Shown here: in pieces, positions 6,969-14,538 of the stretch
Position numbering within the stretch: the stretch's first letter is position 1
Layout of the letters: every line of letters begins with the position of its first letter
Assembly: GCA_905215765.1 (NCBI GenBank)
Contig: CAJMRP010000015.1
Location: 1-23,884, forward strand
DNA: 23,884 nt
Direction: 5' to 3'
DNA from: an uncultured bacterium
Lineage (GTDB): Bacteria > Actinomycetota > Coriobacteriia > Coriobacteriales > Coriobacteriaceae
Notes under the pieces: model-generated
The model's database searches: none
What the model saw: the letters and a program-made list of their open reading frames with translations, nothing else
Told to the model about the DNA's origin: nothing
Position numbers and translations under genes: made by a program

Positions 6969-8345
6969 CTAGGCTCTCAACAGATAGCGCACCTCGTAGG
7001 GTGCAAGCTCAAGGGTACCCGTCAGCTCGACCGTGGGTGCATCGTCGGCAAGCAGGTCGACGAAGGACCCGTTGAGCTCGCCGGCGCCAAAGGTGTAAGG
7101 CTCACCCACGGCATTCACCGCCACGAGTACCGTCGCGCCGTCACAGGCGCGCTCGAACAGCAGCTGCTTGTTCTGGATCACCACGTTGCGATAGGCACCG
7201 TAGTTGAGAGCACGGGCAGCCGCGTCGTCGGCCGAGCGAAGGTGCGCAAGCTGCGTGATGAACGCCGTCAGCTCGTTGGGCGCAGGCTCATCGAGCGCAG
7301 GTCGCAGCGCCCAGTCGCCATCGGGGCCACCCTTTTCGCCGGCAATTCCCCACTCGCTGCCATAGTAGACGCACGGGATGCCCGGCATGCCAAAGAGCAT
7401 GCCGTAGGCGGGACGCAAACACGACTTGTCGGTGAGGATACTTACCAGGCGCGGCACATCGTGGTTGTCGACAAACGACAGCAGATGTTTGCCGCGGTAG
7501 ATGCACCACGGATCGCCGCCAAACTGGCGGTGCAGCGAATGGGCGATCTCGAACATGTTGACCGAGTTAAAGCTGGAGTACAGGCCCTTGTAGCACTCGT
7601 AGTTGGTGCAGGAGTCGAGTATCTCGTCGTTGACGATTTGGTTGTAGTCGCCGTGGAGCGTCTCGCCGATCAGCACAAAGTCGGGCTTGAGCTCACGGGT
7701 AAAGACGTGCAGGCGGCGCATAAAGTCGCGGTCGAGCATATAGGCAACGTCCAGGCGCAGGCCGTCGACGCCAAAGACCTCGGCCCAGCGGCGCACGGAC
7801 TCGAGCAGGTAATCGACCACAGCGGGATTTTGCAGATTGAGCTTCACAAGCTCAAAATGGCCTTCCCAGCCCTCGTACCAAAAGCCATCGCCATAGCAGG
7901 AATCGCCATCAAAGCTAATGTGGAACCAGTCCTTGTACGGCGAGTCCCACTTGCGCTCCTGCACATCGCGGAAGGCCCAAAAACCGCGGCCGACGTGGTT
8001 GAAGACGGCATCGAGCACCACGCGGATGCCATGGGCATGCAGCGTGTCGCATACGGCGGCAAAGTCGGCGTCCCCACCCAGGCGACGGTCGATATGGCGC
8101 AGGCTGCGTGTATCGTAGCCGTGGCTATCAGATTCGAGCGGTGGGTTGATAAGCACAGCGCCAACGCCGAGTTCCTGCATGTAGTCGGCCCATTGGGCGA
8201 CCTTCATGATAGGAGCATCGGGGTTGGGCGCGGCGTTGGCAGCCTGGGCGAGTTCATCCTCGGCAACGGGTGCGGCGTTTTCGCGCGGAGCCCCGCAAAA
8301 GCCCAGCGGATAGATCTGATAGAACGTCGTCTCGTATGCCCACAT
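6969..8345 (-). CDS. GH13 alpha-glucan hydrolase (alpha-amylase family, cytoplasmic)
   Basis: A glycoside hydrolase of family 13 that would cut alpha-1,4 (or alpha-1,6) bonds in maltodextrins. All four conserved regions are present: region I DAVFNH (residues 112-117), region II GLRLDVA (195-201, nucleophile Asp199), region III IGETLHG (acid/base Glu228) and region IV FVDNHD (291-296, Asp296). The barrel starts near residue 5 (YETTFYQIYPLGF) and a small beta-sandwich ends the protein, giving 458 aa. There is no signal peptide and no clear N-terminal binding module, so it is an intracellular maltodextrin-processing enzyme. GGGAGG lies 5 bases before the ATG. The glycosylase gene follows after three bases. 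The precise specificity (maltogenic, neopullulanase-like or other) is open. Confidence 0.92.
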   Translation of the reverse strand: MWAYETTFYQIYPLGFCGAPRENAAPVAEDELAQAANAAPNPDAPIMKVAQWADYMQELGVGAVLINPPLESDSHGYDTRSLRHIDRRLGGDADFAAVCDTLHAHGIRVVLDAVFNHVGRGFWAFRDVQERKWDSPYKDWFHISFDGDSCYGDGFWYEGWEGHFELVKLNLQNPAVVDYLLESVRRWAEVFGVDGLRLDVAYMLDRDFMRRLHVFTRELKPDFVLIGETLHGDYNQIVNDEILDSCTNYECYKGLYSSFNSVNMFEIAHSLHRQFGGDPWCIYRGKHLLSFVDNHDVPRLVSILTDKSCLRPAYGMLFGMPGIPCVYYGSEWGIAGEKGGPDGDWALRPALDEPAPNELTAFITQLAHLRSADDAAARALNYGAYRNVVIQNKQLLFERACDGATVLVAVNAVGEPYTFGAGELNGSFVDLLADDAPTVELTGTLELAPYEVRYLLRA

Positions 8346-8416
8346 AACAGCCTCCCGGTAAGCTCAACACAACGACATCCATTGTATGCCCAGCTTGTAT
8401 CCTCTCCCCCAAAATA

Positions 8417-8483
8417 AGTTGCGGTGGAATAGGGACTGTTTGCCGGGTTTATTGGGCCCAGCAGTCCGTATTTCACCGCAACT
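8417..8483. repeat. Dispersed palindromic element, copy 1
   Basis: Two 22-bp arms (8417-8438 and 8462-8483) pair at 20 of 22 positions around a 23-base loop. The outer part begins AGTTGCGGTGGAATA and ends TATTTCACCGCAACT. A second copy with the same outer arms but different inner arm bases lies at 12557-12623. Copy 1 sits 16 bases after the stop of the MFS gene. It has no U-tract. Confidence 0.85.
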
Positions 8484-8499
8484 GATGAGGAGGATGTGG

Positions 8500-9696
8500 C
8501 TAGGCGACGGGCTTTGCGCGGCGTATGGCTGGGAACATCACCGTGATGGCGAGGATGACGCCCACGACGGCAATCGCCCCGCCCGCGAAGCCGATCCAAG
8601 CGATACCGGGACCCGAAACCACGGCGCCGCCGATTGCGGTGCCCGTGCCAATACCGAGGTTAAACAGGCCCGAGAAGATCGACATGGCGACGGCCGACGA
8701 ATCTGCCGGCGTGTGCTTGATGAGCTCGGCCTGAAACGCCACGTTAAAGGCCGTGGCGCAGCAACCCCACAGTGCGCAGACGGCAAGCACTGTCACGAGC
8801 GACGATGCGGCCGGCCCCATGAGCAGCAGGGCCACCGGCACGCCGGAGAGCGTGATAGCAAGGAACGGAAAACGGTGCCCGTCGAACAGGCGGCTGAACA
8901 GCCAGCTGCCCACCAAGCCGGAACAGCCAAACGCCGTCAGCGTCATGGTGATGGCGCCCGCATCGACGTGCGCGACCTGCGCCAGGAAGGGCTCGATATA
9001 GCTGTAGCTTGCGTAATAGCCGGTCGCCATGAAGACCGTGACTGCGTAGAGCGCGATGAGGAGCGGGTTCTTGAGCAGCTCGGGCAGCTGTTTGACGGTA
9101 AAGCGCTCACCCGCCGGCATGGCCGGGAACACCGCTGCCTGGTAGACGACCGCGATGGCTGAGAGGCCCCCGACCACGGCAAACGTCATGCGCCAGCCCA
9201 CGGCCAAGCCAATGGCGCGACCGAGAGGCAGGCCAAAGATCTGCGCGATGGACGAACCCGTGGCGATCATGCTGATGGCGAGCGCGCCGTGGCGAGTGTC
9301 GACCAGGCGCGAGGCCATAATCGAGGCGACCGACCAGAACACGGCATGTGCGCAAGCGACCACCAGGCGCGCGCAGACCAGGATGGGATAGGTCGGCGCC
9401 ACAGCGGACAGGAACTGACCGAGCGAGAACACGGCCAGCACGCCCAGCAGCATCCGCTTGAACTCAAAGCGCGAGGCGAACACCATGAGCGGCAGCGACA
9501 GCAGCATGACGCCCCAGGCATAGACCGAGATCATGATGCCCGCCTGGGCCTCGGTGAGCGAGAACGACGCGGCGATATCAGTCAAAAGGCCGATGGGTAT
9601 AAACTCCGACGTGTTGAACACGAACGCACAGCAGGTGAGCCCGACGAGTGGGAGCCACTGCTTGAGCGTGATGCCGTCTTGCCTTGTCTGAGTCAT
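8500..9696 (-). CDS. MFS transporter, sugar-efflux/drug-exporter type (DHA1-like)
   Basis: A major facilitator superfamily exporter with about 12 hydrophobic segments in 398 aa, resembling the SotB/AraJ-type sugar and drug efflux branch of DHA1. Visible features are TM1 with FVFNTSEFIPIGLL (a motif common in this branch), the loop 2-3 region ending FASRFEFKRMLLG, and Gly-rich TM4-5 with ISMIATGSSIAQIFGLPLGRAIG. I start at the ATG at 9696 (MTQTRQDG), which has GGAGA 8-9 bases upstream; a longer open frame to 9792 would run back through the promoter and hairpin and is unlikely. The substrate is unknown. It forms a single-gene unit with its own promoter, after feoAB on the same strand. Confidence 0.9.
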   Translation of the reverse strand: MTQTRQDGITLKQWLPLVGLTCCAFVFNTSEFIPIGLLTDIAASFSLTEAQAGIMISVYAWGVMLLSLPLMVFASRFEFKRMLLGVLAVFSLGQFLSAVAPTYPILVCARLVVACAHAVFWSVASIMASRLVDTRHGALAISMIATGSSIAQIFGLPLGRAIGLAVGWRMTFAVVGGLSAIAVVYQAAVFPAMPAGERFTVKQLPELLKNPLLIALYAVTVFMATGYYASYSYIEPFLAQVAHVDAGAITMTLTAFGCSGLVGSWLFSRLFDGHRFPFLAITLSGVPVALLLMGPAASSLVTVLAVCALWGCCATAFNVAFQAELIKHTPADSSAVAMSIFSGLFNLGIGTGTAIGGAVVSGPGIAWIGFAGGAIAVVGVILAITVMFPAIRRAKPVA

Positions 9697-9729
9697 ATAT
9701 AACGTCTCCAATCGTTTTGAGCGGAGGCG

Positions 9730-9759
9730 ATTATATAGCAACGGCCCCGCATCCGTCAG
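9730..9759 (-). promoter_or_regulatory. Promoter of the MFS transporter gene
   Basis: The minus strand has CTGACG (9759-9754), an 18-base spacer and a consensus TATAAT (9735-9730), about 33 bases before the start codon. The -35 box lies in the loop of the 12-bp stem at 9742-9775. Confidence 0.6.
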
Positions 9760-9775
9760 TACAGATGCGGGGCCG
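9742..9775. other. Perfect 12-bp stem-loop between feoAB and the MFS gene
   Basis: CGGCCCCGCATC (9742-9753) pairs perfectly with GATGCGGGGCCG (9764-9775) around a 10-base loop. It lies about 40 bases after the feoAB stop and may end feoAB transcription, but only TTGCTATAT follows on that strand, a poor U-tract. It overlaps the MFS promoter spacer, so it could also be an operator. Confidence 0.65.
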
Positions 9776-9816
9776 AAAACAATTCGATACACAGAGGTTG
9801 CGCCGTCAATTCATAA

Positions 9817-12177
9817 CTAAGCCAACCCCAGCAATATGCCCGCCGAATGCACGACAAACGCCACGATCCAGGCAACGGCGACCTGAAACGTGAATACGGC
9901 CACGGCATAGCGCGCGCCCAACTCGCTCTTGACGGCGCCGATTGCCGCCACACAAGGCGGGTACAGCAACGTAAAGACCAAGAACACGTAGGCGGTAAAC
10001 GGCGAAAACATAGTTGACAGCACCGCGGGAGAGGTTGCGCCCAAAAGCACCGTGAGCGTCGAGATGACACTCTCCTTGGCGATAAGTCCGGTGACGAGCG
10101 CCGTGGATGCACGCCAGTCGCCAAAGCCGAGCGGGGCCAACACCGGCGCGATGATGCTACCCAGACCGGCAAGCAGGCTTTGCGACTGGTCGGCGACCAC
10201 GTTAAAGCGGATGTCGAACGTCTGAAGGAACCAGATGACCACGGTCGCGGCAAAGATAATGGTAAAGGCCTTGGTGATGAAGTCCTTGGCCTTATCCCAT
10301 GCCAGCATCACCGTCGTCTTGACGCTCGGCAGGCGGTAATTGGGGAGCTCCATGATAAACGGCACCGGGTCGCCCTTAAATGCCGTGCGGTTGAGCACCA
10401 AAGCCGCGACGCAGCCGACCACGATACCGATCAGATAGAGCGAGACCATGGCGGGAACCGTCGCCTGCGGGAAAAACGCCCCGCACAGCAGACCGTAGAC
10501 CGGCAACTTGGCCGAGCAGCTCATGAACGGCGTGAGCATGACCGTCATCTTGCGGTCGTGCTCGGATGGGAGCGTACGGGTCGACATGATAGCCGGCACG
10601 GTGCAGCCAAAACCGACGAGCATGGGCACGAAACTGCGGCCCGACAGGCCAAAGCGACGCAACACCTTATCCATGACAAAGGCCACGCGCGCCATGTATC
10701 CGGAGTCTTCCAGAATGGAGAGGAACAAAAAGAGCACGACGATAATCGGCAGGAAGGTCAGCACACTGCCCACGCCCGTAAGCACGCCGTCGACAGCCAG
10801 CGAGCGCACCACGTCGTTGGTACCGAACGCCTTGAGGCCCGCATCGGCCGAGGCGATGATGGCAGCGATACCGTCCTCCATGAGTCCCTGCAACGCCGCG
10901 CCGATCACGCCAAACGTCAGCCAAAAGACGAGACCCATGATCACCAGAAACGCCGGAATGGCTGTGTAACGACCTGTCAGGATGCGGTCAATCTTGACGG
11001 AGCGCACGTGCTCGCGGCTCTCGTGCGGCTTGACGACGCAACGCCCGCACACGTCGCCGATAAAGCTAAAACGCATATCGGCCAGCGCAGATAGGCGGTC
11101 GGTGCCGGCCTCGCCCTCCATCTGGGTAATGATGTGCTCGATGGCATCAAGCTCGTTACGGTCCAGGTGAAGCGCCTCGGTCACCAGCTCGTCGCCCTCA
11201 ACCAGCTTGGTCGCCGCAAAGCGCACCGGGATGTGCGCCGTCACGGCATGGTCCTCGATCAGGTTAGCAATGCCGTGGATGCAGCGATGCAGCGCGCCGC
11301 CGTCCGGACCGTCGGGCGCGCAGAAGTCCAGGCGACCGGGGCGCTCGCGGAACCGCGCCACGTGCAAGGCATGATCCACCAACTCGCCGATACCCTCGTT
11401 GCGGGCAGCGCTAATGGGAACAACGGGCACACCCAACAGGCTCTCGAGCAGGTTGACGTCCACGGCGCCGCCGTTGGCGGTCACCTCGTCCATCATGTTG
11501 AGCGCGATGACCATGGGGCGGTCGAGCTCCATGAGCTGCAGTGTCAGGTACAGGTTACGCTCGATGTTGGTAGCGTCAATGATGTCGATGATGGCGTCCG
11601 GGCGCTCGTCGAGGATGAACTGACGGCTCACGACCTCTTCGCCTGTGTACGGCGACAGGGAGTAAATGCCAGGCAGGTCGGTAACGCTCGCCTCGGGATG
11701 GTTGCGGATGGTGCCATCTTTGCGGTCGACCGTCACGCCGGGAAAGTTACCGACGTGCTGGTTGGAGCCCGTCAGCTGGTTGAATAACGTGGTCTTGCCG
11801 CAGTTTTGGTTGCCGGCGAGGGCAAAGTGCAGCGGCGCGCCCTCGGGCACGGCCGTCTTTGCCGCACGGGGCGAATACGTCCCCTCGCCCAGAGCCGGAT
11901 GCTCCGTCGTGCCGATTGCGGCGTTAGCGCGCGGGCCGGTATCGGTGTCGTGAATACCCACGAGCTCGATGCGAGCGGCATCGTCCTTGCGCAGTGTCAA
12001 CTCGTAGCCACGCAGGCGGATCTCGAGCGGATCGCCCATGGGGGCGTACTTCATCATGGTGACTTCGGTGCCCGGCGTTAGACCCATGTCCAAAATATGC
12101 TGACGGAGTGCCTGATCGTCCGATGCCACCGATGCGACAACGGCGTCCTTTCCAATCTCGAGTGTATCGAGCTTCAC
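9817..12177 (-). CDS. feoB: FeoA-FeoB fusion, ferrous iron transporter
   Basis: Imports Fe2+ across the cytoplasmic membrane. From the chosen start, residues 1-75 are a FeoA (SH3-like) domain (VKLDTLEIGKDAVVAS...LRGYELTLRKDDAARIELV), then a linker and the FeoB G domain with G1 GNQNCGKT (122-129), G2 GVTVD, G3 DLPG (167-170) and G4 NMMD (227-230). The long membrane part follows with two Gate regions, including FVPMLVGFGCTVPAIM and LTPFMSCSAKLPVYG. The total is 786 aa. I chose the GTG at 12177 because GGGGGAGG lies about 10 bases upstream and the FeoA domain begins there; ATGs at 12228 and 12297 lack an RBS and would put the operators inside the gene. FeoA-FeoB fusions are known in several lineages. 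Iron regulation is likely. Confidence 0.95.
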   Translation of the reverse strand: MKLDTLEIGKDAVVASVASDDQALRQHILDMGLTPGTEVTMMKYAPMGDPLEIRLRGYELTLRKDDAARIELVGIHDTDTGPRANAAIGTTEHPALGEGTYSPRAAKTAVPEGAPLHFALAGNQNCGKTTLFNQLTGSNQHVGNFPGVTVDRKDGTIRNHPEASVTDLPGIYSLSPYTGEEVVSRQFILDERPDAIIDIIDATNIERNLYLTLQLMELDRPMVIALNMMDEVTANGGAVDVNLLESLLGVPVVPISAARNEGIGELVDHALHVARFRERPGRLDFCAPDGPDGGALHRCIHGIANLIEDHAVTAHIPVRFAATKLVEGDELVTEALHLDRNELDAIEHIITQMEGEAGTDRLSALADMRFSFIGDVCGRCVVKPHESREHVRSVKIDRILTGRYTAIPAFLVIMGLVFWLTFGVIGAALQGLMEDGIAAIIASADAGLKAFGTNDVVRSLAVDGVLTGVGSVLTFLPIIVVLFLFLSILEDSGYMARVAFVMDKVLRRFGLSGRSFVPMLVGFGCTVPAIMSTRTLPSEHDRKMTVMLTPFMSCSAKLPVYGLLCGAFFPQATVPAMVSLYLIGIVVGCVAALVLNRTAFKGDPVPFIMELPNYRLPSVKTTVMLAWDKAKDFITKAFTIIFAATVVIWFLQTFDIRFNVVADQSQSLLAGLGSIIAPVLAPLGFGDWRASTALVTGLIAKESVISTLTVLLGATSPAVLSTMFSPFTAYVFLVFTLLYPPCVAAIGAVKSELGARYAVAVFTFQVAVAWIVAFVVHSAGILLGLA

Positions 12178-12219
12178 GTCCGTGTTCCTCCCCCGGCGCC
12201 CGCAGGGCGTTGTATTTAT

Positions 12220-12252
12220 GTTCACCATGGCTAACCGTTTGCCATGGCTAAC
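12220..12252. promoter_or_regulatory. Two tandem operator-like palindromes before feoAB
   Basis: Two 16-bp sites, GTTCACCATGGCTAAC (12220-12235) and GTTTGCCATGGCTAAC (12237-12252), repeat with a 17-bp period. Each is a near-palindrome centred on CCATGG, with GTTAGCC-type half-sites on the opposite strand resembling the GGTTAG half-sites of DtxR/IdeR-family operators. They lie just downstream of the -10 box, where a repressor would block transcription. The identity of the regulator is inferred. Confidence 0.6.
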
Positions 12253-12267
12253 CAATTTTAAACTTAC

Positions 12268-12297
12268 ATGATAGCGTGAACACACAACGACGTTCAA
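12268..12297 (-). promoter_or_regulatory. feoAB promoter
   Basis: The minus strand has TTGAAC (12297-12292), an 18-base spacer and TATCAT (12273-12268). The predicted start of transcription falls next to the two operator-like sites. Confidence 0.6.
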
Positions 12298-12336
12298 TCA
12301 GCAAATTGGCGCAATGGGGACAGGCAGGAGAGTTCA

Positions 12337-12545
12337 GGGCCATAGTTTCCCGATGAGGCCTCTCGGGGAAACTACATCCCAGAATTCCGGCTCGAAACGG
12401 GATATGGTTTCCCAAACAGGCCTCTTACGGAAAATACATCCCGGAATCCCCGCTCGAAACGGGACGCGCTTTCCCAGTCGAGGCCCTATGGGAAACTGCG
12501 TCCCACCTTGAAAGGCAAAACTGGGGCGCAGTTTCCGGGCGGGGC
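12337..12545. repeat. 62-bp tandem array of hairpins (three full units and a half)
   Basis: Three 44-bp hairpins at 12337-12380, 12399-12442 and 12461-12504 are separated by 18-bp spacers (agaattccggctcgaaac and ggaatccccgctcgaaac), giving an exact 62-bp period. Each hairpin has 14-15 bp arms ending in TTTCC(C)/(G)GGAAA around an AGGCC(T/C) centre. A fourth unit keeps the spacer position and left arm (from 12523, GGGGCGCAGTTTCC) and then breaks off. Arm bases differ between units but pairing is kept: for example GGGATATGG with ATACATCCC against GGGACGCGC with CTGCGTCCC. There is no ORF here. It makes up most of the 473-base gap before feoAB. Confidence 0.88.
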
Positions 12546-12556
12546 ATCAAAAACGA

Positions 12557-12623
12557 AGTTGCGGTGGAATAGTTCCTGGATGGGCTGGTTGATGCCCCAG
12601 ATAGGAACTATTTCACCGCAAGT
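12557..12623. repeat. Dispersed palindromic element, copy 2
   Basis: Arms at 12557-12577 and 12603-12623 (about 19 of 21 positions pair) flank a 25-base loop. The outer parts (AGTTGCGGTGGAATA and TATTTCACCGCAA) are the same as in copy 1 at 8417-8483, while the inner part is AGTTCCT/AGGAACT instead of AGGGACTG/CAGTCC. It follows the hydrolase gene stop by 27 bases on the minus strand and lies where the 62-bp array breaks off. Confidence 0.85.
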
Positions 12624-12650
12624 TATTGAAGGGCTTGGATGCCGGGACTC

Positions 12651-13550
12651 TTACAGATGGCGCTCGAGGAAGCGGAAGGCTAGGCGGATCCAGGGACGGA
12701 CCGCCACCTGCTTGTCCTCGTTGTCGACCGCGGTGTTGGCGTTGCCGAGCGAAAGGCCGTGACCACCCTGGTCGAAGACGTGCATCTCGCATGCAACGCC
12801 CTCCTCGGCCATGCGCTGCGCAAACGGGTAGACCTGCGCGATCGGCGCCGTCTTGTCGTCGGACACGCCCCACACAAAGGTCGGTGGCATCTGACGCGAA
12901 ACATGCGTGGTGGGGCAGATGTCGGCCAGATGCTCGTCAGTTGCCTCGCCGCCCGTCACCATCGACAGGTAGTCGTTGAGCAAATCGCGCCCCGTCTTGC
13001 CGCCCGTCTTGGGCACACGCAAGTCAATGCGCGGATCGCGCGTCTGCATGTCGCGCACATAGGCAAAGTCGAGCAATGGATAGCCCAGCACCACGGCATC
13101 GGGACGAATGTCGTCCGGACGCGCCCCGGCAAGTGCCGCAAAGGGGCCGGTCTTCCACTGTGTTGCCAGCGAGGCGCAAATCATGCCGCCAGCAGAAAAG
13201 CCCACGACGCACACGCGCTTGGGATCGACATGCCACTCGTCGGCGTTGGTGCGCACGGTAGCGACCATCTTGGCGAGGTCCGCCTGCGGGTGCGGAAAGC
13301 TCACATCGCCCGTACCACTCGTCACATAGTTGAGCACAAAGGCCTGGTAACCGTGATCCAAAAACGCAAACGCCACAGGATCCTGCTCATGCGGAGCGAT
13401 ATGCGTAAACGCACCTCCGCCACAGATAATCACGGCAGGGCGGCGCCCATTCGGTTTATCGGGCAGCGGCTCGGCACCCAAATACGTAAACGTCGCCGGA
13501 TATTCCTCGGTCGGCTCCTCGCCCCACAGCGCATGGTTCTCGACAATCAT
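12651..13550 (-). CDS. Alpha/beta hydrolase, esterase/lipase-like (acetylxylan esterase type)
   Basis: A cytoplasmic serine hydrolase of the alpha/beta fold, likely an esterase acting on an acylated small molecule or sugar. Visible features are the oxyanion-hole motif IICGGGAF (residues 41-48), the nucleophile elbow GFSAG (117-121, Ser119), the acid region WGVSDDKTAP and the histidine in GGHGLSLG near the C-terminus, so the triad looks complete. I start at the ATG at 13550 (MIVENHALWG, 299 aa) with AAGGGAG 6 bases upstream; an open frame extends to 13757 but would run through the promoter. No signal peptide. It is divergent from the PTS EIIA gene. The substrate is unknown. Confidence 0.88.
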   Translation of the reverse strand: MIVENHALWGEEPTEEYPATFTYLGAEPLPDKPNGRRPAVIICGGGAFTHIAPHEQDPVAFAFLDHGYQAFVLNYVTSGTGDVSFPHPQADLAKMVATVRTNADEWHVDPKRVCVVGFSAGGMICASLATQWKTGPFAALAGARPDDIRPDAVVLGYPLLDFAYVRDMQTRDPRIDLRVPKTGGKTGRDLLNDYLSMVTGGEATDEHLADICPTTHVSRQMPPTFVWGVSDDKTAPIAQVYPFAQRMAEEGVACEMHVFDQGGHGLSLGNANTAVDNEDKQVAVRPWIRLAFRFLERHL

Positions 13551-13569
13551 ATGTGCTCCCTTCGCGCAA

Positions 13570-13597
13570 ATTATGCGCCCTTGTTTTTCGCCTTCAA
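13570..13597 (-). promoter_or_regulatory. Candidate promoter of the alpha/beta hydrolase gene
   Basis: The minus strand has TTGAAG (13597-13592), a 16-base spacer and CATAAT (13575-13570), 20 bases before the start codon. Both boxes are good matches, and this supports the short start at 13550. Confidence 0.5.
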
Positions 13598-13674
13598 GCG
13601 TACCCCACTTGAACCCGTGGCGCAGAAACACTCCGGCAATAAGTTTTCCTTCAACTGATATATCACATAATCCC

Positions 13675-13706
13675 AGTTCAGAGGTATCATTGAGCAGCGT
13701 AGAATA
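13675..13706 (+). promoter_or_regulatory. Candidate promoter of the PTS EIIA gene
   Basis: A TTCAGA-like -35 box, a 17-base spacer and TAGAAT (about 13701-13706) lie 88 bases before the start codon. A LacI-type palindrome follows at 13737-13746, within the predicted leader. Confidence 0.4.
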
Positions 13707-13736
13707 GGGGCGTTGACCAAGCCGCGAAACACATGT

Positions 13737-13746
13737 GAAACGTTTC
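13737..13746. promoter_or_regulatory. LacI-family-like operator before the PTS EIIA gene
   Basis: GAAACGTTTC is a perfect 10-bp palindrome with the central CG typical of LacI/GalR-family operators and close to catabolite response elements. It lies 47 bases before the start of a sugar-PTS gene. By chance a 10-bp palindrome is not rare, so this is tentative. Confidence 0.45.
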
Positions 13747-13793
13747 CGGCAAACCAAACGCGCGATATGCGCCTATTTAAGTTGGAGGCAACT

Positions 13794-14357
13794 ATGGGTC
13801 TGCTCGATTCGCTTAAGTCCACCTTCACCTCGACCGGCGAGGCGTCCGTTCCGCCCGCAGCAAGCTTCGCTACCCGCGAAGGCGTCATCTATGCCCCCGT
13901 CAACGGCGTGCTCGTCAACCTGAACGAGGTTCCCGACGAGACGATCGCCTCGGGCATGCTTGGCCAGGGCTATGGCATCGAGCCCATTACCGGCACCATC
14001 TATGCGCCCGCCAACGGCCGCATCGGCGCCACCACTGTCACCAACCACTCCATCGGCATGATCACCGAGGACGGTCTTCGCGTGTTCATCCATGTTGGCC
14101 TGGGCACCGTGGAAATGAACGGCAAGGGTTTTGCCCGCTTTGTCGAGATGGGCGATGTGGTCAAGGCAGGCCAGCCGCTCATCAGCTTCGACCGCGAGGC
14201 CATTAAGGCCGCTGGTCACGAGGACATCGTGACCGTCATCGTCTCCGAGCTCGATCGTCTTAAGAGCATCGACCATGTCGGCGAGTCTGGAACGCTTATC
14301 GGCGGCAACCCGCTCGTCAAGCTTGGCGACCCGCTGCTGGTTGCCAAGACCAAGTAG
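13794..14357 (+). CDS. PTS glucose-type EIIA domain protein
   Basis: A stand-alone EIIA of the glucose family, which takes phosphate from HPr and passes it to a sugar-specific EIIB, and can act in regulation. The 187-aa product has the family core: VIYAPVNGVLVNLNEVPDE (residues 31-49), the GIEPITGTIYAPANGRI block, THSIG-type NHSIGM with His85, and FIHVGLGTVEMNG with the phospho-accepting His100. A non-conserved N-terminal stretch of about 28 residues precedes it. GGAGG lies 5 bases before the ATG at 13794. No EIIB or EIIC gene is nearby, so it must serve permeases encoded elsewhere. An intrinsic terminator follows. Confidence 0.94.
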   Translation: MGLLDSLKSTFTSTGEASVPPAASFATREGVIYAPVNGVLVNLNEVPDETIASGMLGQGYGIEPITGTIYAPANGRIGATTVTNHSIGMITEDGLRVFIHVGLGTVEMNGKGFARFVEMGDVVKAGQPLISFDREAIKAAGHEDIVTVIVSELDRLKSIDHVGESGTLIGGNPLVKLGDPLLVAKTK

Positions 14358-14394
14358 CCAGGCCCCACGCCACACAGCCAAAAGGCACCTCGTC

Positions 14395-14433
14395 AAGCGC
14401 CCGCGACCATTTGGCCGCGGGCGCTTTTCGTTT
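14395..14433 (+). terminator. Intrinsic terminator after the PTS EIIA gene
   Basis: AAGCGCCCGCG (14395-14405) pairs with CGCGGGCGCTT (14416-14426) around a 10-base loop, followed by TTCGTTT. It lies 38 bases after the stop. Confidence 0.9.
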
Positions 14434-14538
14434 GAAAAACCATCCCGCCAATGCTTTATCTGTATAGCTCAAATGAGCCGAGCTGCTAGAATATCGAACT
14501 GTATGGATAACTATCATTCAACCGTTATGGGAGGATAC

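Noticed and set aside
6429..8417. 662-codon open frame on the plus strand
   Set aside because: It lies opposite the glycosylase and GH13 genes, both with clear motifs. The translation has no family features; it is an antisense shadow in GC-rich DNA.
12337..12545. CRISPR array
   Set aside because: The regular period is suggestive, but the 18-bp spacers resemble each other, the repeats are imperfect hairpins that differ in their arms, there are only three full units and no cas gene is near.
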